Origin: Desulfobulbus oligotrophicus
GTDB taxonomy: Bacteria > Desulfobacterota > Desulfobulbia > Desulfobulbales > Desulfobulbaceae
Direction of reading: 5' to 3'
Length of the DNA: 64,000 bases
Assembly (NCBI RefSeq): GCF_016446285.1
Contig: NZ_CP054140.1
Coordinates: 725,501 to 789,500, forward strand
The position numbers and the translations under genes are program-made. Shown one piece after another: positions 27,544 to 35,453 of the stretch. Each line of letters begins with the position of its first letter. Positions within the stretch are counted from its first letter, which is position 1. The notes below the pieces were generated by a model, which saw only the letters and a list, made by a program, of their open reading frames with translations, did no database searches and was not told the DNA's origin.

Positions 27544-27786
27544 AATATTCCTCCTCTTTGTTGGGGGTGCGGATACAGAACAACGGGATACCTGCGGACG
27601 GCTTCAACCGAAAAGCAGTGGCCCGTAAAACGATTCGACAGGGAGAAACCGGGAACAGACCAATGGATTCTCCCGTCGGGGTTTTTCCTGATAAGAGGTC
27701 ACGACGATATGGAAGCCGTCGCGCTGTTGGTCTCCCCTTTTTGACATATACTGATGCAGAGAAGCGGTTCATCCTGTTTTCCTCTG

Positions 27787-28320
27787 TCATTCGTTCAGAA
27801 ACTGGTCGAGCCCTGAAGTCCGGCCGCTGGTCAGTGTGAAAATCGGGATGGAGCTGTTCGCACTTCGGTGCAGGACACTTTCAGTATCCTGGTGGCTGGT
27901 TTCCTCCTGCAAAAGAACAATTTTATCCGGGTTGAAGGTGATGATCTTGAGCTCGATATTGTCGTCGAGTCGAACAACATCGAAGATATAGGAGGTTTGT
28001 TGGCGCAGCCGGTACAGTGCCCAGATGACTTCGGTGGTCACTGCATGGTGAATGGACTCACCCGCAAGAACAAACAGTACTTTTTTACTGTTGCCTTGCA
28101 GCAGACGGGCCGGAATAGGTATATTGTGCCGGACAAGGTGCTGCACCAGGTCATGTGAATGGATCAGCTTCTTTCCGCCGATATCGATGACCGGGATGAC
28201 TCCCTTTTCAATCCACTTTTCAAACCGCTCATCAGAAACAGAGCAGATGACCGCAGCCTGTTGCAGATCGAGGTACTCGTGACCACTCGATACATGTTGT
28301 GAGCTGGTCTGATTTGTCAT
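27787..28320 (-). CDS. Helix-turn-helix (excisionase/MerR-like) protein with receiver-like C-terminal domain
   Basis: 177-residue protein. Residues about 14-65 form a MerR/excisionase-type winged helix (YLDLQQAAVICSVSDERFEKWIEKGVIPVIDIGGKKLIHSHDLVQHL, given here only as its start and end pattern: LDLQQAAVICSV and KLIHSHDLVQHL). Residues about 78-177 have an alternating strand/helix pattern starting KKVLFVLAGESIHHAVTTE, like a receiver but without acidic pocket residues. This looks like a DNA-binding protein with a degenerate sensor domain. GGGAGAAG precedes the ATG. It is monocistronic, lying upstream of the receiver-TauE operon, which it may control. Confidence 0.6.
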   Translation of the reverse strand: MTNQTSSQHVSSGHEYLDLQQAAVICSVSDERFEKWIEKGVIPVIDIGGKKLIHSHDLVQHLVRHNIPIPARLLQGNSKKVLFVLAGESIHHAVTTEVIWALYRLRQQTSYIFDVVRLDDNIELKIITFNPDKIVLLQEETSHQDTESVLHRSANSSIPIFTLTSGRTSGLDQFLNE

Positions 28321-28837
28321 GTCTTCTCCCTGCTGTCACTGGAAAATCATCGATTCCCTGTCTTTTGATTTGCACAGAAGAGACCAGTCTCGGACCTTTC
28401 GCTATATAATTATTTTTTATATGTAATATCAGTTCATTGAAAGCAACGGGCTTTGTGACACGTCAATGATTCACAAGACTCTTCTGTGTACATCCGGTAA
28501 CACACAAAAAGACATCTCTATGCAACTAATTGATATTACTGATTAAAACTGAATGTGTAAAAACAGTGACAACCGTCGTGTTTTCCATTGTTTTGTGCAT
28601 GAATGGTAACAGAAGAAAAAATGAGAACCTGCGGGAATGAAATAAGGACATACGCCTGTATCAGGCCCCTGGGCGCATATCTGACAGGTGATACACCACC
28701 TGAAAAAGAGAACCGTTCTGCCTGCGCTTTGACAGGCACACAGCAGTGTAGAGATTCTGACAGAACGGGGAACAGGCAAGGCAGGGACACAGCAGCACCT
28801 GATCTGCCGCTATGCGAAAGAATGACCGGAACCGTCG
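28321..28837. other. 517-base AT-rich gap with no recognisable gene
   Basis: The gap lies between the HTH gene starting at 28320 and the pseudo-receiver ending at 28838, both on the minus strand. It includes a strongly AT-rich core (about 28400-28440, TATATAATTATTTTTTATAT) that could hold the promoter of the HTH gene, and a widely spaced 10-bp inverted repeat. No coding frame with a ribosome site is visible. Confidence 0.5.
28373..28488. repeat. 10-bp inverted repeat with 96-base spacing around AT-rich promoter region
   Basis: CACAGAAGAG (28373-28382) and CTCTTCTGTG (28479-28488) are perfect inverted copies flanking the AT-rich core upstream of the HTH gene. They could be two operator half-sites bridged by DNA looping, or the arms of a small element. 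Chance occurrence is possible. Confidence 0.35.
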
Positions 28838-29221
28838 TCACTCCATGGTGGAGATGTGCCGGTTGCAGGCCAGATGGATTTTTTCGATCAGCTCTCCCAA
28901 TTCAACAGGTTGAGGGAGGCTGTCAAAGGCACCGAGTTCCAGACCTCGTATACCGGTTGTCGTGGCTCCCTTGCAGATGAGCAGAATAACCTCAATATTC
29001 CGATTGCGGCTTCTGAGCAGACGCAACGTTTCAAGGTCATCATCATGCTCAGCCCGAAGATTGAGGACCACCACGTCCGGAGGTCGCACCAGGACGGTTT
29101 CCAGTGCTTCACGCCGGTTATCAGCGGCAGTGGCATCAAAGCCCCATGAACGTAACCGATCGGTAAGGATGTCGCTGAATTCCTCATCTTCGGCAATGGT
29201 AAGCACGCGAACAGGTTGCAT
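28838..29221 (-). CDS. Pseudo-receiver protein (phospho-Asp replaced by Asn)
   Basis: 127-residue receiver-fold protein (RVLTIAEDEEFSDILTDRLRSWGF). The acidic pair is present (AEDEEF), but the phosphorylation Asp is Asn in VVVLNLRAEHDDD, the Thr position is in LLICKGA, and the Lys-Pro is replaced by LPQPVE. It therefore cannot be phosphorylated in the usual way. The ATG at 29221 is chosen because GGAG lies eight bases upstream; an in-frame start at 29248 is possible. It is the last gene of the operon sigma-54 activator, NifX-like protein, pseudo-receiver. Confidence 0.75.
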   Translation of the reverse strand: MQPVRVLTIAEDEEFSDILTDRLRSWGFDATAADNRREALETVLVRPPDVVVLNLRAEHDDDLETLRLLRSRNRNIEVILLICKGATTTGIRGLELGAFDSLPQPVELGELIEKIHLACNRHISTME

Positions 29222-29260
29222 ACAGTGCTCCAGCGGCTTGACGCACACTGTTGATGGAGG

Positions 29261-29602
29261 TCATTCAACCTGTGCTGACGGTAAAATCATGCCGGACAGC
29301 AACTCTCCCTCCAGATAACGCTGCAGGGCCTCTGCATGGCTGCCGATGACCCCGTCATACACCTTGATCTTTTTCCAGATAAAAAATTTATGATAACTCT
29401 CTTCAATGCCGCCGCAGATCACACAGTCGACCCCTTCCTTGACAATGAGATCGCTTAACTCTTCAGCACTTCGGTGAGGCAGAATAATTGTCCGGGGTTC
29501 ACCATGCAGGCGCTGACCGTCATGTTCAGCAATCATGACCTCCGTGGCCTGATCAAACCTGGGGGCTATGCTGGAGTCTTGAATAGTGAGGAGTATCTTC
29601 AT
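29261..29602 (-). CDS. NifX/NifB-type cofactor-binding protein
   Basis: 113-residue protein of the dinitrogenase iron-molybdenum cofactor family: KILLTIQDSSIAPRFDQATEVMIAEHDGQ, then VDCVICGGIEESYHKFFIWKKIKVYDGVIG. It has a single Cys in VICGGIEE. Its start overlaps the stop of the sigma-54 activator by four bases (ATGA), so the two are translationally coupled. This repeats the activator-NifX pairing at 8712-10772 and suggests that the NifX-like protein acts together with the activator, perhaps as a metal-cluster or redox sensor. Confidence 0.82.
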   Translation of the reverse strand: MKILLTIQDSSIAPRFDQATEVMIAEHDGQRLHGEPRTIILPHRSAEELSDLIVKEGVDCVICGGIEESYHKFFIWKKIKVYDGVIGSHAEALQRYLEGELLSGMILPSAQVE

Positions 29603-31020
29603 CCCTGTTCGTTGTTCGGTTCGGTTGGGCTCATCAGGCCATGGATTTTAAGTTTACGCCAGAGTGTCGTACGTCCCCATCCCAGCAGGGCAGCAGCTTT
29701 GGAGCGATTACCGCGGGTTTGCGTCAGGGTATCGATAATCATCTCCTTTTCAATGCTCAGCCAGTCTCTGTTGGTCTCCCGGGGACGATCAGGTCTTTCC
29801 GGGATTGAAGAGAAAAGCGGAGAGGCCGCGGACGGTTGGGAGGCTGATCTGGTATGAGCCAGCAACTGTTTTGGTAAGTCATCAACTCCGATCTGCTGGT
29901 GTTGGCAGATATTTGTACAGTACTCGACAACATTACGTAACTCGCGGATATTACCGGGAAAGGCATAGTCCATCAGCAAACGGAGAGCTTCATCGCTGAA
30001 GGTTTTAACGCTGCCGCCGGTGCGTTCGGCAAAAAACCGCAAAAAATGGTTTATAAGGAAGCGGATATCAGACTCCCGCTCCCGCAACGGCGGTAAATGC
30101 AGCTGAAGAACATTGAGCCGGTAAAAAAGATCTTCACGGAACAGTCCCTGAGAGACGCGTTCTTTAAGCGGACGATGGGTGGCCGCGATGATTCGCACAT
30201 CCACCTGCACCTTGCGTTCACCACCCAGCGGGAAAAACTCGCGGTCATCAAGCACAGAAAGCAGCTTGACCTGGAGCGGTAACGGCATGTCGCCGATTTC
30301 CGTCAGGAACAAGGTGCCTCCCTGGGCCAGTCGAAACATACCGGGTTTGTCTTTGGTAGCTCCGGTAAAGGCCCCTTTCACATAACCAAACAACTCTGAT
30401 TCGAGCAGGGCCTCTGGTAAAGCGCCACAGTTGATCTTGATAAAAGGCTTACTGCCTCTGTTGGATCGCTTGTGAATGGCCTCGGCGATCTTGTCCTTGC
30501 CTGTACCGGTTTCACCGGTAATAAGCACCGAAGCCTCGGTATGCGCCATCAGGGGGATCAGTTCAAACACCTCCCGCATCTTGGAACTGTGGCCGATGAT
30601 CGACTCGGAAATGGCACTGTCGCCCTCCAGACCTGCGGGGCTCACCACTGCAGAGAGGTCATCAAGAACGATGATCAGACCGACTGTCTGTTCATCAACG
30701 GTTTGCAGGGGGGTGATGGTAAAACGCATGGGGATCTTGCGACGATCCCGGCTGACGATATCACCTTCAACCACCATGGGATCACCACCGGCAAGCACAT
30801 CACGAAATGTCCGTCCACGCCGGGCGATGTTGGAACGGAGCACAAAATCAACAAACACACCGTGCGCATCAGCCGACATTACTCCGGTAAGGGCTTCAAG
30901 CGTGTTATTAATTGCCACGATCTTGCAGTCCCGATCGGTCACTGCGATACCGTGGGGGACGGCGTTGAGCAATGCCGGATACATGCCTTGCGATAGGATG
31001 TGCGTGAAATTGTCATTCAT
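29599..31020 (-). CDS. PAS-domain sigma-54-dependent transcriptional activator with altered Walker B
   Basis: 474-residue enhancer-binding protein. An N-terminal PAS domain (about 14-125, GIAVTDRDCKIVAINNTLEAL) is followed by an AAA+ domain with Walker A GETGTGKD and a standard GAFTGA loop. The Walker B region reads GTLFLTEIGD: the usual Asp of the DE pair is Thr (codon ACG), which should impair Mg-ATP handling. The C-terminal Fis-type helix-turn-helix is GNRSKAAALLGWGRTTLWRKL. The start at 31020 follows GAAAGAACG and fits family N-termini; the frame is open to 31050. It heads an operon with a NifX-like and a pseudo-receiver gene. Confidence 0.88.
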   Translation of the reverse strand: MNDNFTHILSQGMYPALLNAVPHGIAVTDRDCKIVAINNTLEALTGVMSADAHGVFVDFVLRSNIARRGRTFRDVLAGGDPMVVEGDIVSRDRRKIPMRFTITPLQTVDEQTVGLIIVLDDLSAVVSPAGLEGDSAISESIIGHSSKMREVFELIPLMAHTEASVLITGETGTGKDKIAEAIHKRSNRGSKPFIKINCGALPEALLESELFGYVKGAFTGATKDKPGMFRLAQGGTLFLTEIGDMPLPLQVKLLSVLDDREFFPLGGERKVQVDVRIIAATHRPLKERVSQGLFREDLFYRLNVLQLHLPPLRERESDIRFLINHFLRFFAERTGGSVKTFSDEALRLLMDYAFPGNIRELRNVVEYCTNICQHQQIGVDDLPKQLLAHTRSASQPSAASPLFSSIPERPDRPRETNRDWLSIEKEMIIDTLTQTRGNRSKAAALLGWGRTTLWRKLKIHGLMSPTEPNNEQG

Positions 31021-31071
31021 CGTTCTTTCTGATGCCGCACGGAAAATCAATCAGCAGTGTCTCTTCCTGGT

Positions 31072-31106
31072 CCACTGCCCCCGGTCATGATGCCGGAGGG
31101 CAGTGG
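31072..31106 (-). terminator. Hairpin between NhaD gene and sigma-54 activator
   Basis: CCACTGCCC (31072-31080) and GGGCAGTGG (31098-31106) form a perfect 9-bp stem, with an inner CCGG/CCGG pair. It lies 35 bases beyond the NhaD stop on the minus strand. No T-run follows, so it may be a terminator aided by Rho or a read-through hairpin. Confidence 0.5.
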
Positions 31107-31140
31107 AAAACAGAACATTACAGCAGTCCATGGAACATGC

Positions 31141-32427
31141 TCAGTGGAGGAGCTTGTACTGAGCAATATATACAAAAATGCCGCCAAAATAGCCGACAGC
31201 GGCCAACAGGCCTATCTTCCGAGCATACCAGAAGAAATGAATCTTCTCCAGTCCCATCGCAGCAACACCGGCAGCAGAACCGATGATGAGGATGGAGCCG
31301 CCGGTTCCGGCACAGTAGGCTAAAAATTCCCATAAAAAGCTGTCGGTTGGATAGGTGGCCATGGGATACATGCCCATGGAGGCGGCAACCAGCGGGACAT
31401 TGTCGACCACGGCACTGACCAGACCGATCAGGGTAACAATGATATCCTCACGACCTATGGTCTGGGTCAGCCAGGCAGCCAGATTGCCCAGGATATGTGA
31501 GTGTTCCAGGGTGGAAACAGCCAACAGGATGCCGATGAAGAAGACGATGCTGCTCATATCGATCCGGCTCAGAGCATTGACCAGGCTGAGATGTTGCTTG
31601 AAATCATTTTCCGGTTTTTTCCGATGAAGGATCTCTCCGACCAGCCAGAGGATCCCAACGCCGAAAAGGATGCCCATGAAGGGCGGCAGATGGGTGACCG
31701 CCTTGAAGATCGGCACGGAGATCAGGGTTGCCATCCCCATAAAGAACATAAAGTTCTGCTCAAAGGAAGTGGTCTCAAACCCGGGCCGACGCTCAACAGA
31801 ACTGGGGGAAACAACCTCCCGGCCGCGCATGCTGTAACTGGTGATGATCAACGGGATAAGCAGGCAGACAATAGAGGGGAGCACCACCCCTTTGATGATG
31901 TTGAGGCTCGTGATCTGACCGCCTATCCACAGCATGGTGGTGGTCACGTCACCGATCGGGCTGAAGGCGCCGCCGGCATTGGCGGCGATAACGATCATCC
32001 CGGCAAAAAACAGCCGGTCGTCATGGCGATCCAGCAGTTTCTTGACCAGGGAGATCATGACAATGGTGGTGGTCAGGTTATCAAGGATAGCACTGAGAAA
32101 AAAAGTGACAAAGCAGACCAGCCAGAGCAGGGTGCTCAGTTTGGTGGTCCTGATTCGACTGGTGATGGTGTAAAAACCGTTGTGGGCATCAACCACCTCG
32201 ACGATGGTCATCGCACCCATAAGAAAGAAGATGATCTGAGCAGTGGCAGACACTGATTCCCGCAGATTTTCGGCAACAAGAACAGTGTCGCTGCTGTTCA
32301 GGGCATAGATTGTCCAAAGCAGACCTGCAGCCAGCAGAGCTGAAGCCGACTTGTTCACCTTGAGCGGATGCTCAAGGGCAATGGCCGCATAGGCCAGCAC
32401 AAAAACAATAACCAGGGCGGTGAGCAT
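31141..32427 (-). CDS. nhaD: NhaD-type Na+/H+ antiporter
   Basis: 428-residue membrane protein of the ion transporter superfamily with eleven or so helices. Characteristic segments are SAILDNLTTTIVMISLVKKL, AANAGGAFSPIGDVTTTMLW and GLVSAVVDNVPLVAASMGMYP, the paired Asp-Asn and helix-break motifs of NhaD. It exchanges Na+ for H+ and so contributes to ion homeostasis or to recycling a Na+ gradient. It is the last gene of an operon with a receiver, a CBS protein and a Na+-coupled DASS carrier, which suggests that it returns the Na+ taken up with the anion. Confidence 0.88.
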   Translation of the reverse strand: MLTALVIVFVLAYAAIALEHPLKVNKSASALLAAGLLWTIYALNSSDTVLVAENLRESVSATAQIIFFLMGAMTIVEVVDAHNGFYTITSRIRTTKLSTLLWLVCFVTFFLSAILDNLTTTIVMISLVKKLLDRHDDRLFFAGMIVIAANAGGAFSPIGDVTTTMLWIGGQITSLNIIKGVVLPSIVCLLIPLIITSYSMRGREVVSPSSVERRPGFETTSFEQNFMFFMGMATLISVPIFKAVTHLPPFMGILFGVGILWLVGEILHRKKPENDFKQHLSLVNALSRIDMSSIVFFIGILLAVSTLEHSHILGNLAAWLTQTIGREDIIVTLIGLVSAVVDNVPLVAASMGMYPMATYPTDSFLWEFLAYCAGTGGSILIIGSAAGVAAMGLEKIHFFWYARKIGLLAAVGYFGGIFVYIAQYKLLH

Positions 32428-32524
32428 GGTAACTCCTGAAGAAACCGATAAAAGATGATAAGTTACCCTCCTCCGGAGTGCTCCCGAAGGAGGGTGAGCC
32501 GCAAAACTGTGTGTTGGTTATTAT

Positions 32525-34015
32525 TTATTGTTGTATTGGAGCGAACACCTCCATGCCCATCAGCGGCCAGACAAAGGACACAAAGGCCCACAGAACTACC
32601 ATCAGCATGATGGATGCCAGGATCCCGAACTTGAGAAATTCGCCGGGGGTGAACTGCTTGGAGTTGTAGGCAATGGCGTTGGGAGCAGCGCCGATCAGGA
32701 GCATAAAGGGCATACCGGCCGTGGCCAGAGCGGAGAAGAGAATAACCTCACCGGCAACCCCCAGATAAGGGGCAATAACCAGGGCCACGGGCAGGGAGAT
32801 GGCAATGGCGGCAACGTTCATGATGGAGTTCGTCATGACCAGTACAAAAAAGGCCATTCCCATGATAAAGACCACTGCCGGGGCCTTCTGAAACAGCACC
32901 AGCCAGTTGACAGCCATCCACTTGGCCGCACCGGTCTGCCAGAGACAGAAACCGATGGACATGGCACCGGCGAACAGCAGGATGATGTTCCACGGAATAT
33001 CTTCCAGATCATCAAGATCAAGGATCTTGCAGACAAAAAACAGGATGGTGGAGCTGAGCAGGATACCGGTCTTGTCCAGATTGTCCAACGCCGGGATAAA
33101 GCTTTTCAGAGCGATGAGCAGAACCACACCGAAGATGATGCAGGCCGCCACAATTTCATTACGGGTGATACCACCCAACTCCTTGTACATCCGGGAGGCT
33201 TTTTCTTTCAACCCGGGAATACGATCCCGTTCAGGTTTACTGAGGACCATGAAAAAACCCCACAGCAGAAAGGTCATGAGCCAACCCAGGGGGAACATGT
33301 AGTAGGTCAGCGTGCCAAAACCGATTTCCACATTCATCATGTCTTTATAAAAACCAAGGGCCACAGCGCCGCGAGCAGCACCCAGGAGGGTTACCACGGA
33401 ACCGGCACCGGCTACATAGGCCATACCCATGAACAGACACCTGCCGAACTTAGTGGGTGTCTTCTCATTCGTGTACAGGGCATAGATTGCCATCAGCAGC
33501 GGAAACATGGTGGCGGCAACGGCGGTGTGGGCCATGACATGGGTCAGGGCGGCGGTCATGAGGAAACAGCCGAGCATGATCATCGATGTTCGTTCACCGA
33601 TGATTGAGAGCATCTTGTAGGCGATCCGGCGGGTCAGACCGGTCTTGGTAAAGACCATGCCGATGACCACTGAACCGAAGATAAACAGTACCGAGGGATC
33701 CATATAGTCTTTAAAAGCCTCGGTCGGGGTACGAATGAGAAACAGGGCCTGCAAGGTACCAATCAAAAGACTGGTAACACCGATCGGCACCACTTCAAAG
33801 ATCCACCAGGTGGCGGCAACGGCAAAGACAGCCAGCGCACCCTTGGCCTCTTTGGACAGTACAAAATGTTCTCCCTTGGGATCAATGGCATCCGGCCACG
33901 GGGGAGCGTAATAGATAATAAAAAACAGGGCGAGTCCGCCGACGAGAAACAGGGTGCGCTTCCAGTCGAACGGGGCCTTCGTTTCCGGGAGTTCTTTGAC
34001 GATCATAGCAGACAT
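32525..34015 (-). CDS. DASS-family (SLC13) Na+/anion symporter
   Basis: 496-residue membrane protein with about 12-14 helices. The family's ion-binding segments appear as TALTHVMAHTAVAATMFPLL and VMTNSIMNVAAIAISLPVAL, and the C-terminal half has APNAIAYNSKQF. The DASS family carries dicarboxylates or sulfate with Na+. In a sulfate reducer, sulfate or a C4-dicarboxylate is the likely substrate, but the sequence does not decide this. The usual SNTAT motif is degenerate in the second repeat (TNSIMN). AAAGGA precedes the ATG. It lies between the CBS protein and the NhaD antiporter, in an operon with a sigma-54 promoter. Confidence 0.86.
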   Translation of the reverse strand: MSAMIVKELPETKAPFDWKRTLFLVGGLALFFIIYYAPPWPDAIDPKGEHFVLSKEAKGALAVFAVAATWWIFEVVPIGVTSLLIGTLQALFLIRTPTEAFKDYMDPSVLFIFGSVVIGMVFTKTGLTRRIAYKMLSIIGERTSMIMLGCFLMTAALTHVMAHTAVAATMFPLLMAIYALYTNEKTPTKFGRCLFMGMAYVAGAGSVVTLLGAARGAVALGFYKDMMNVEIGFGTLTYYMFPLGWLMTFLLWGFFMVLSKPERDRIPGLKEKASRMYKELGGITRNEIVAACIIFGVVLLIALKSFIPALDNLDKTGILLSSTILFFVCKILDLDDLEDIPWNIILLFAGAMSIGFCLWQTGAAKWMAVNWLVLFQKAPAVVFIMGMAFFVLVMTNSIMNVAAIAISLPVALVIAPYLGVAGEVILFSALATAGMPFMLLIGAAPNAIAYNSKQFTPGEFLKFGILASIMLMVVLWAFVSFVWPLMGMEVFAPIQQ

Positions 34016-34053
34016 GGTTTTTTTCCTTTAGCAGTAAACGGGCACGGAAGGGC

Positions 34054-34572
34054 TTACAGTGAACACCTGGAAGCCAGGGCTTGAAACACGTCGACCAGGA
34101 GGATAACACCGATAACGGTATCATTCTCGACCACCGGCAGCGAGCAGAGCCGCTGATCCACCATCACTTCCGCAGCATGGAGCGGATGCAGACGAGCCTC
34201 AATCGATTCAATCGGCGGCTGCATGAATCCACGGACCGGCTGCCCCCCCTGGCGTTTGCATTCTTCCTGAAAGCTGTCTTCCATTAAAATGGCCAACTCG
34301 GAAAAATATATGGGCTTACCGTAAAAAAAAGATCGCTTCCGATCAAGAAACAGGCTCGGGAAATAACAGGTCAGAATGTTCCGCAGGGTCAGGCGGCCGA
34401 CATACTGGAAGTGTCTGTTGATCACCAGCAGCTCGTTGTACTTCAGTCTGCCGTTGTCATCAACGTGGGTGAAGAGCTGCCCCACAGCATCGTGCACCGG
34501 AGCATTGGCGCGCACGTGGGGATACTGTTCCAGCGGGATAATAAGGTCCTTGATAATGGGCATTGTATTCAT
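34054..34572 (-). CDS. Tandem CBS-domain protein
   Basis: 172-residue soluble protein with two CBS motifs. The first is at about 10-60 (LEQYPHVRANAPVHDAVGQL, LLVINRHFQYVGRLTLRNIL). The second is at about 120-172 (LHPLHAAEVMVDQRLCSLPV, TVIGVILLVDVFQAL). CBS pairs bind adenine nucleotides and often regulate transporters, so this one probably adjusts the DASS carrier downstream (39-base gap) according to energy state. AAGGAGA precedes the ATG. There is no membrane segment or DNA-binding region. Confidence 0.83.
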   Translation of the reverse strand: MNTMPIIKDLIIPLEQYPHVRANAPVHDAVGQLFTHVDDNGRLKYNELLVINRHFQYVGRLTLRNILTCYFPSLFLDRKRSFFYGKPIYFSELAILMEDSFQEECKRQGGQPVRGFMQPPIESIEARLHPLHAAEVMVDQRLCSLPVVENDTVIGVILLVDVFQALASRCSL

Positions 34573-34595
34573 GCCTTTCTCCTTGTGGGTTGAGG

Positions 34596-35036
34596 TTACC
34601 AGCTCTTGCTCTTGACGATCCTGCGCAATTCTTCCTGTGATTGCTTTTGCAGGACCAGCATCTTCTGGCCTTTGGCCTCACCGATCTTTTCCAGGAGCTC
34701 GGAGAGCTCAACAGGCTTCTGCAGAAAGTCGGTAGCACCGAGCTTCATGGCTTCTACGCCGCTCTTTATGGAGCCGTGACCGGTGAGCATGATGATCTCC
34801 GCCCCGGGGTTATCGGCCTTGATCCGACGCAGGGTCTCCAGACCGTCGATACCGGGCATGGACAGATCAACAACAATAGCATCATACTCCTGTTCTTTGG
34901 CCTCGATAACCGCCTGCTCACCGCTGGTGACGGCACTCACCTTCAGTCCCCGCAGCTCAAGCCGATTAGACAATGTTTCCAGAAATTCTTTTTCGTCGTC
35001 AACGAGCAGAACCTTTGCCTCCATGTTATTCTCCAT
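34596..35036 (-). CDS. Single-domain response regulator heading transporter operon
   Basis: 146-residue stand-alone receiver with intact residues: VLLVDDEKEF, AIVVDLSMPGIDG, MLTGHGS and QKPVE. The C-terminal helix continues into a charged tail (KGQKMLVLQKQSQEELRRIV). GAGGAG lies eight bases before the ATG. It is the first gene of the operon receiver-CBS-DASS-NhaD, which is read from the sigma-54 promoter at 35146-35161. A second in-frame Met (MEAKVLLV) is four codons later. Confidence 0.86.
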   Translation of the reverse strand: MENNMEAKVLLVDDEKEFLETLSNRLELRGLKVSAVTSGEQAVIEAKEQEYDAIVVDLSMPGIDGLETLRRIKADNPGAEIIMLTGHGSIKSGVEAMKLGATDFLQKPVELSELLEKIGEAKGQKMLVLQKQSQEELRRIVKSKSW

Positions 35037-35145
35037 AGTCTCTCCTCTGATACTGTTTTACATTGAAAGTGCGTAGCTGCTTACCACAGATGAGCAATGA
35101 TATCCGTACCGGAACTGAATCACTATTCAGTTTCAATCAGGAAGT

Positions 35146-35161
35146 TGCAAGGCTGGGGCCA
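35146..35161 (-). promoter_or_regulatory. Sigma-54 promoter of the receiver-CBS-DASS-NhaD operon
   Basis: Read on the minus strand, TGGCCCCAGCCTTGCA matches the -24 (TGGC) and -12 (TTGCA) elements with exact spacing. The predicted start near 35135 gives a 100-base leader for the receiver gene at 35036. Confidence 0.75.
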
Positions 35162-35301
35162 ACTTCATCATTTTTTATGTTTTTTAATAAAAAACAGTAA
35201 ATTACCGTATAAATTGTAAATAGGAATGTTTTCTATAATAGGCGTTACGAAACAATTAGAAACTTTTTGCAACAGATAACTGTTTCAAAATGTTTCCAAC
35301 C

Positions 35302-35330
35302 GTTGCGTTGGGTTTCTGGTTGTTGCATTG
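35302..35330 (-). promoter_or_regulatory. Candidate enhancer site for a sigma-54 activator
   Basis: GTTGCGTTG (35302-35310) and GTTGCATTG (35322-35330) are near-identical direct repeats spaced 20 bases apart, two helical turns, about 150 bases upstream of the sigma-54 promoter. An overlapping inverted repeat CCGTTG/CAACGG (35300-35305, 35332-35337) encloses them. Confidence 0.45.
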
Positions 35331-35453
35331 CCAACGGTCGAGTGATGCGACGGGTATGCGCCGGACGAATGTCCGGATGAAAGACGGGTGGCAGCCGCCG
35401 GAACTGCAGCGCCACCCGGGATGCTGAAGGGTGCGAGAAGAGGCGCAGTCCGG

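Larger units (their letters stand above)
35037..35453. other. 417-base regulatory gap upstream of the transporter operon
   Basis: No gene is visible. The gap is AT-rich and contains a sigma-54 promoter (35146-35161), GTTTC/GAAAC half-sites (GAAACA at 35249, TGTTTC at 35281) and two GTTGC direct repeats near 35302-35330. It separates the transporter operon from the carbonic anhydrase gene, both on the minus strand. Confidence 0.6.

Noticed and set aside
27637-27677. Inverted repeat GACAGGGAGAA / TTCTCCCGTC upstream of a receiver gene
   Set aside because: One bulged base and no gene on the strand where a T-tract follows; it may be a hairpin but no role can be supported.
32528-33607. 359-codon plus-strand open frame rich in His, Gln and Gly
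   Set aside because: It is the complement of the DASS transporter gene; its composition is what antisense of a hydrophobic membrane protein gives.
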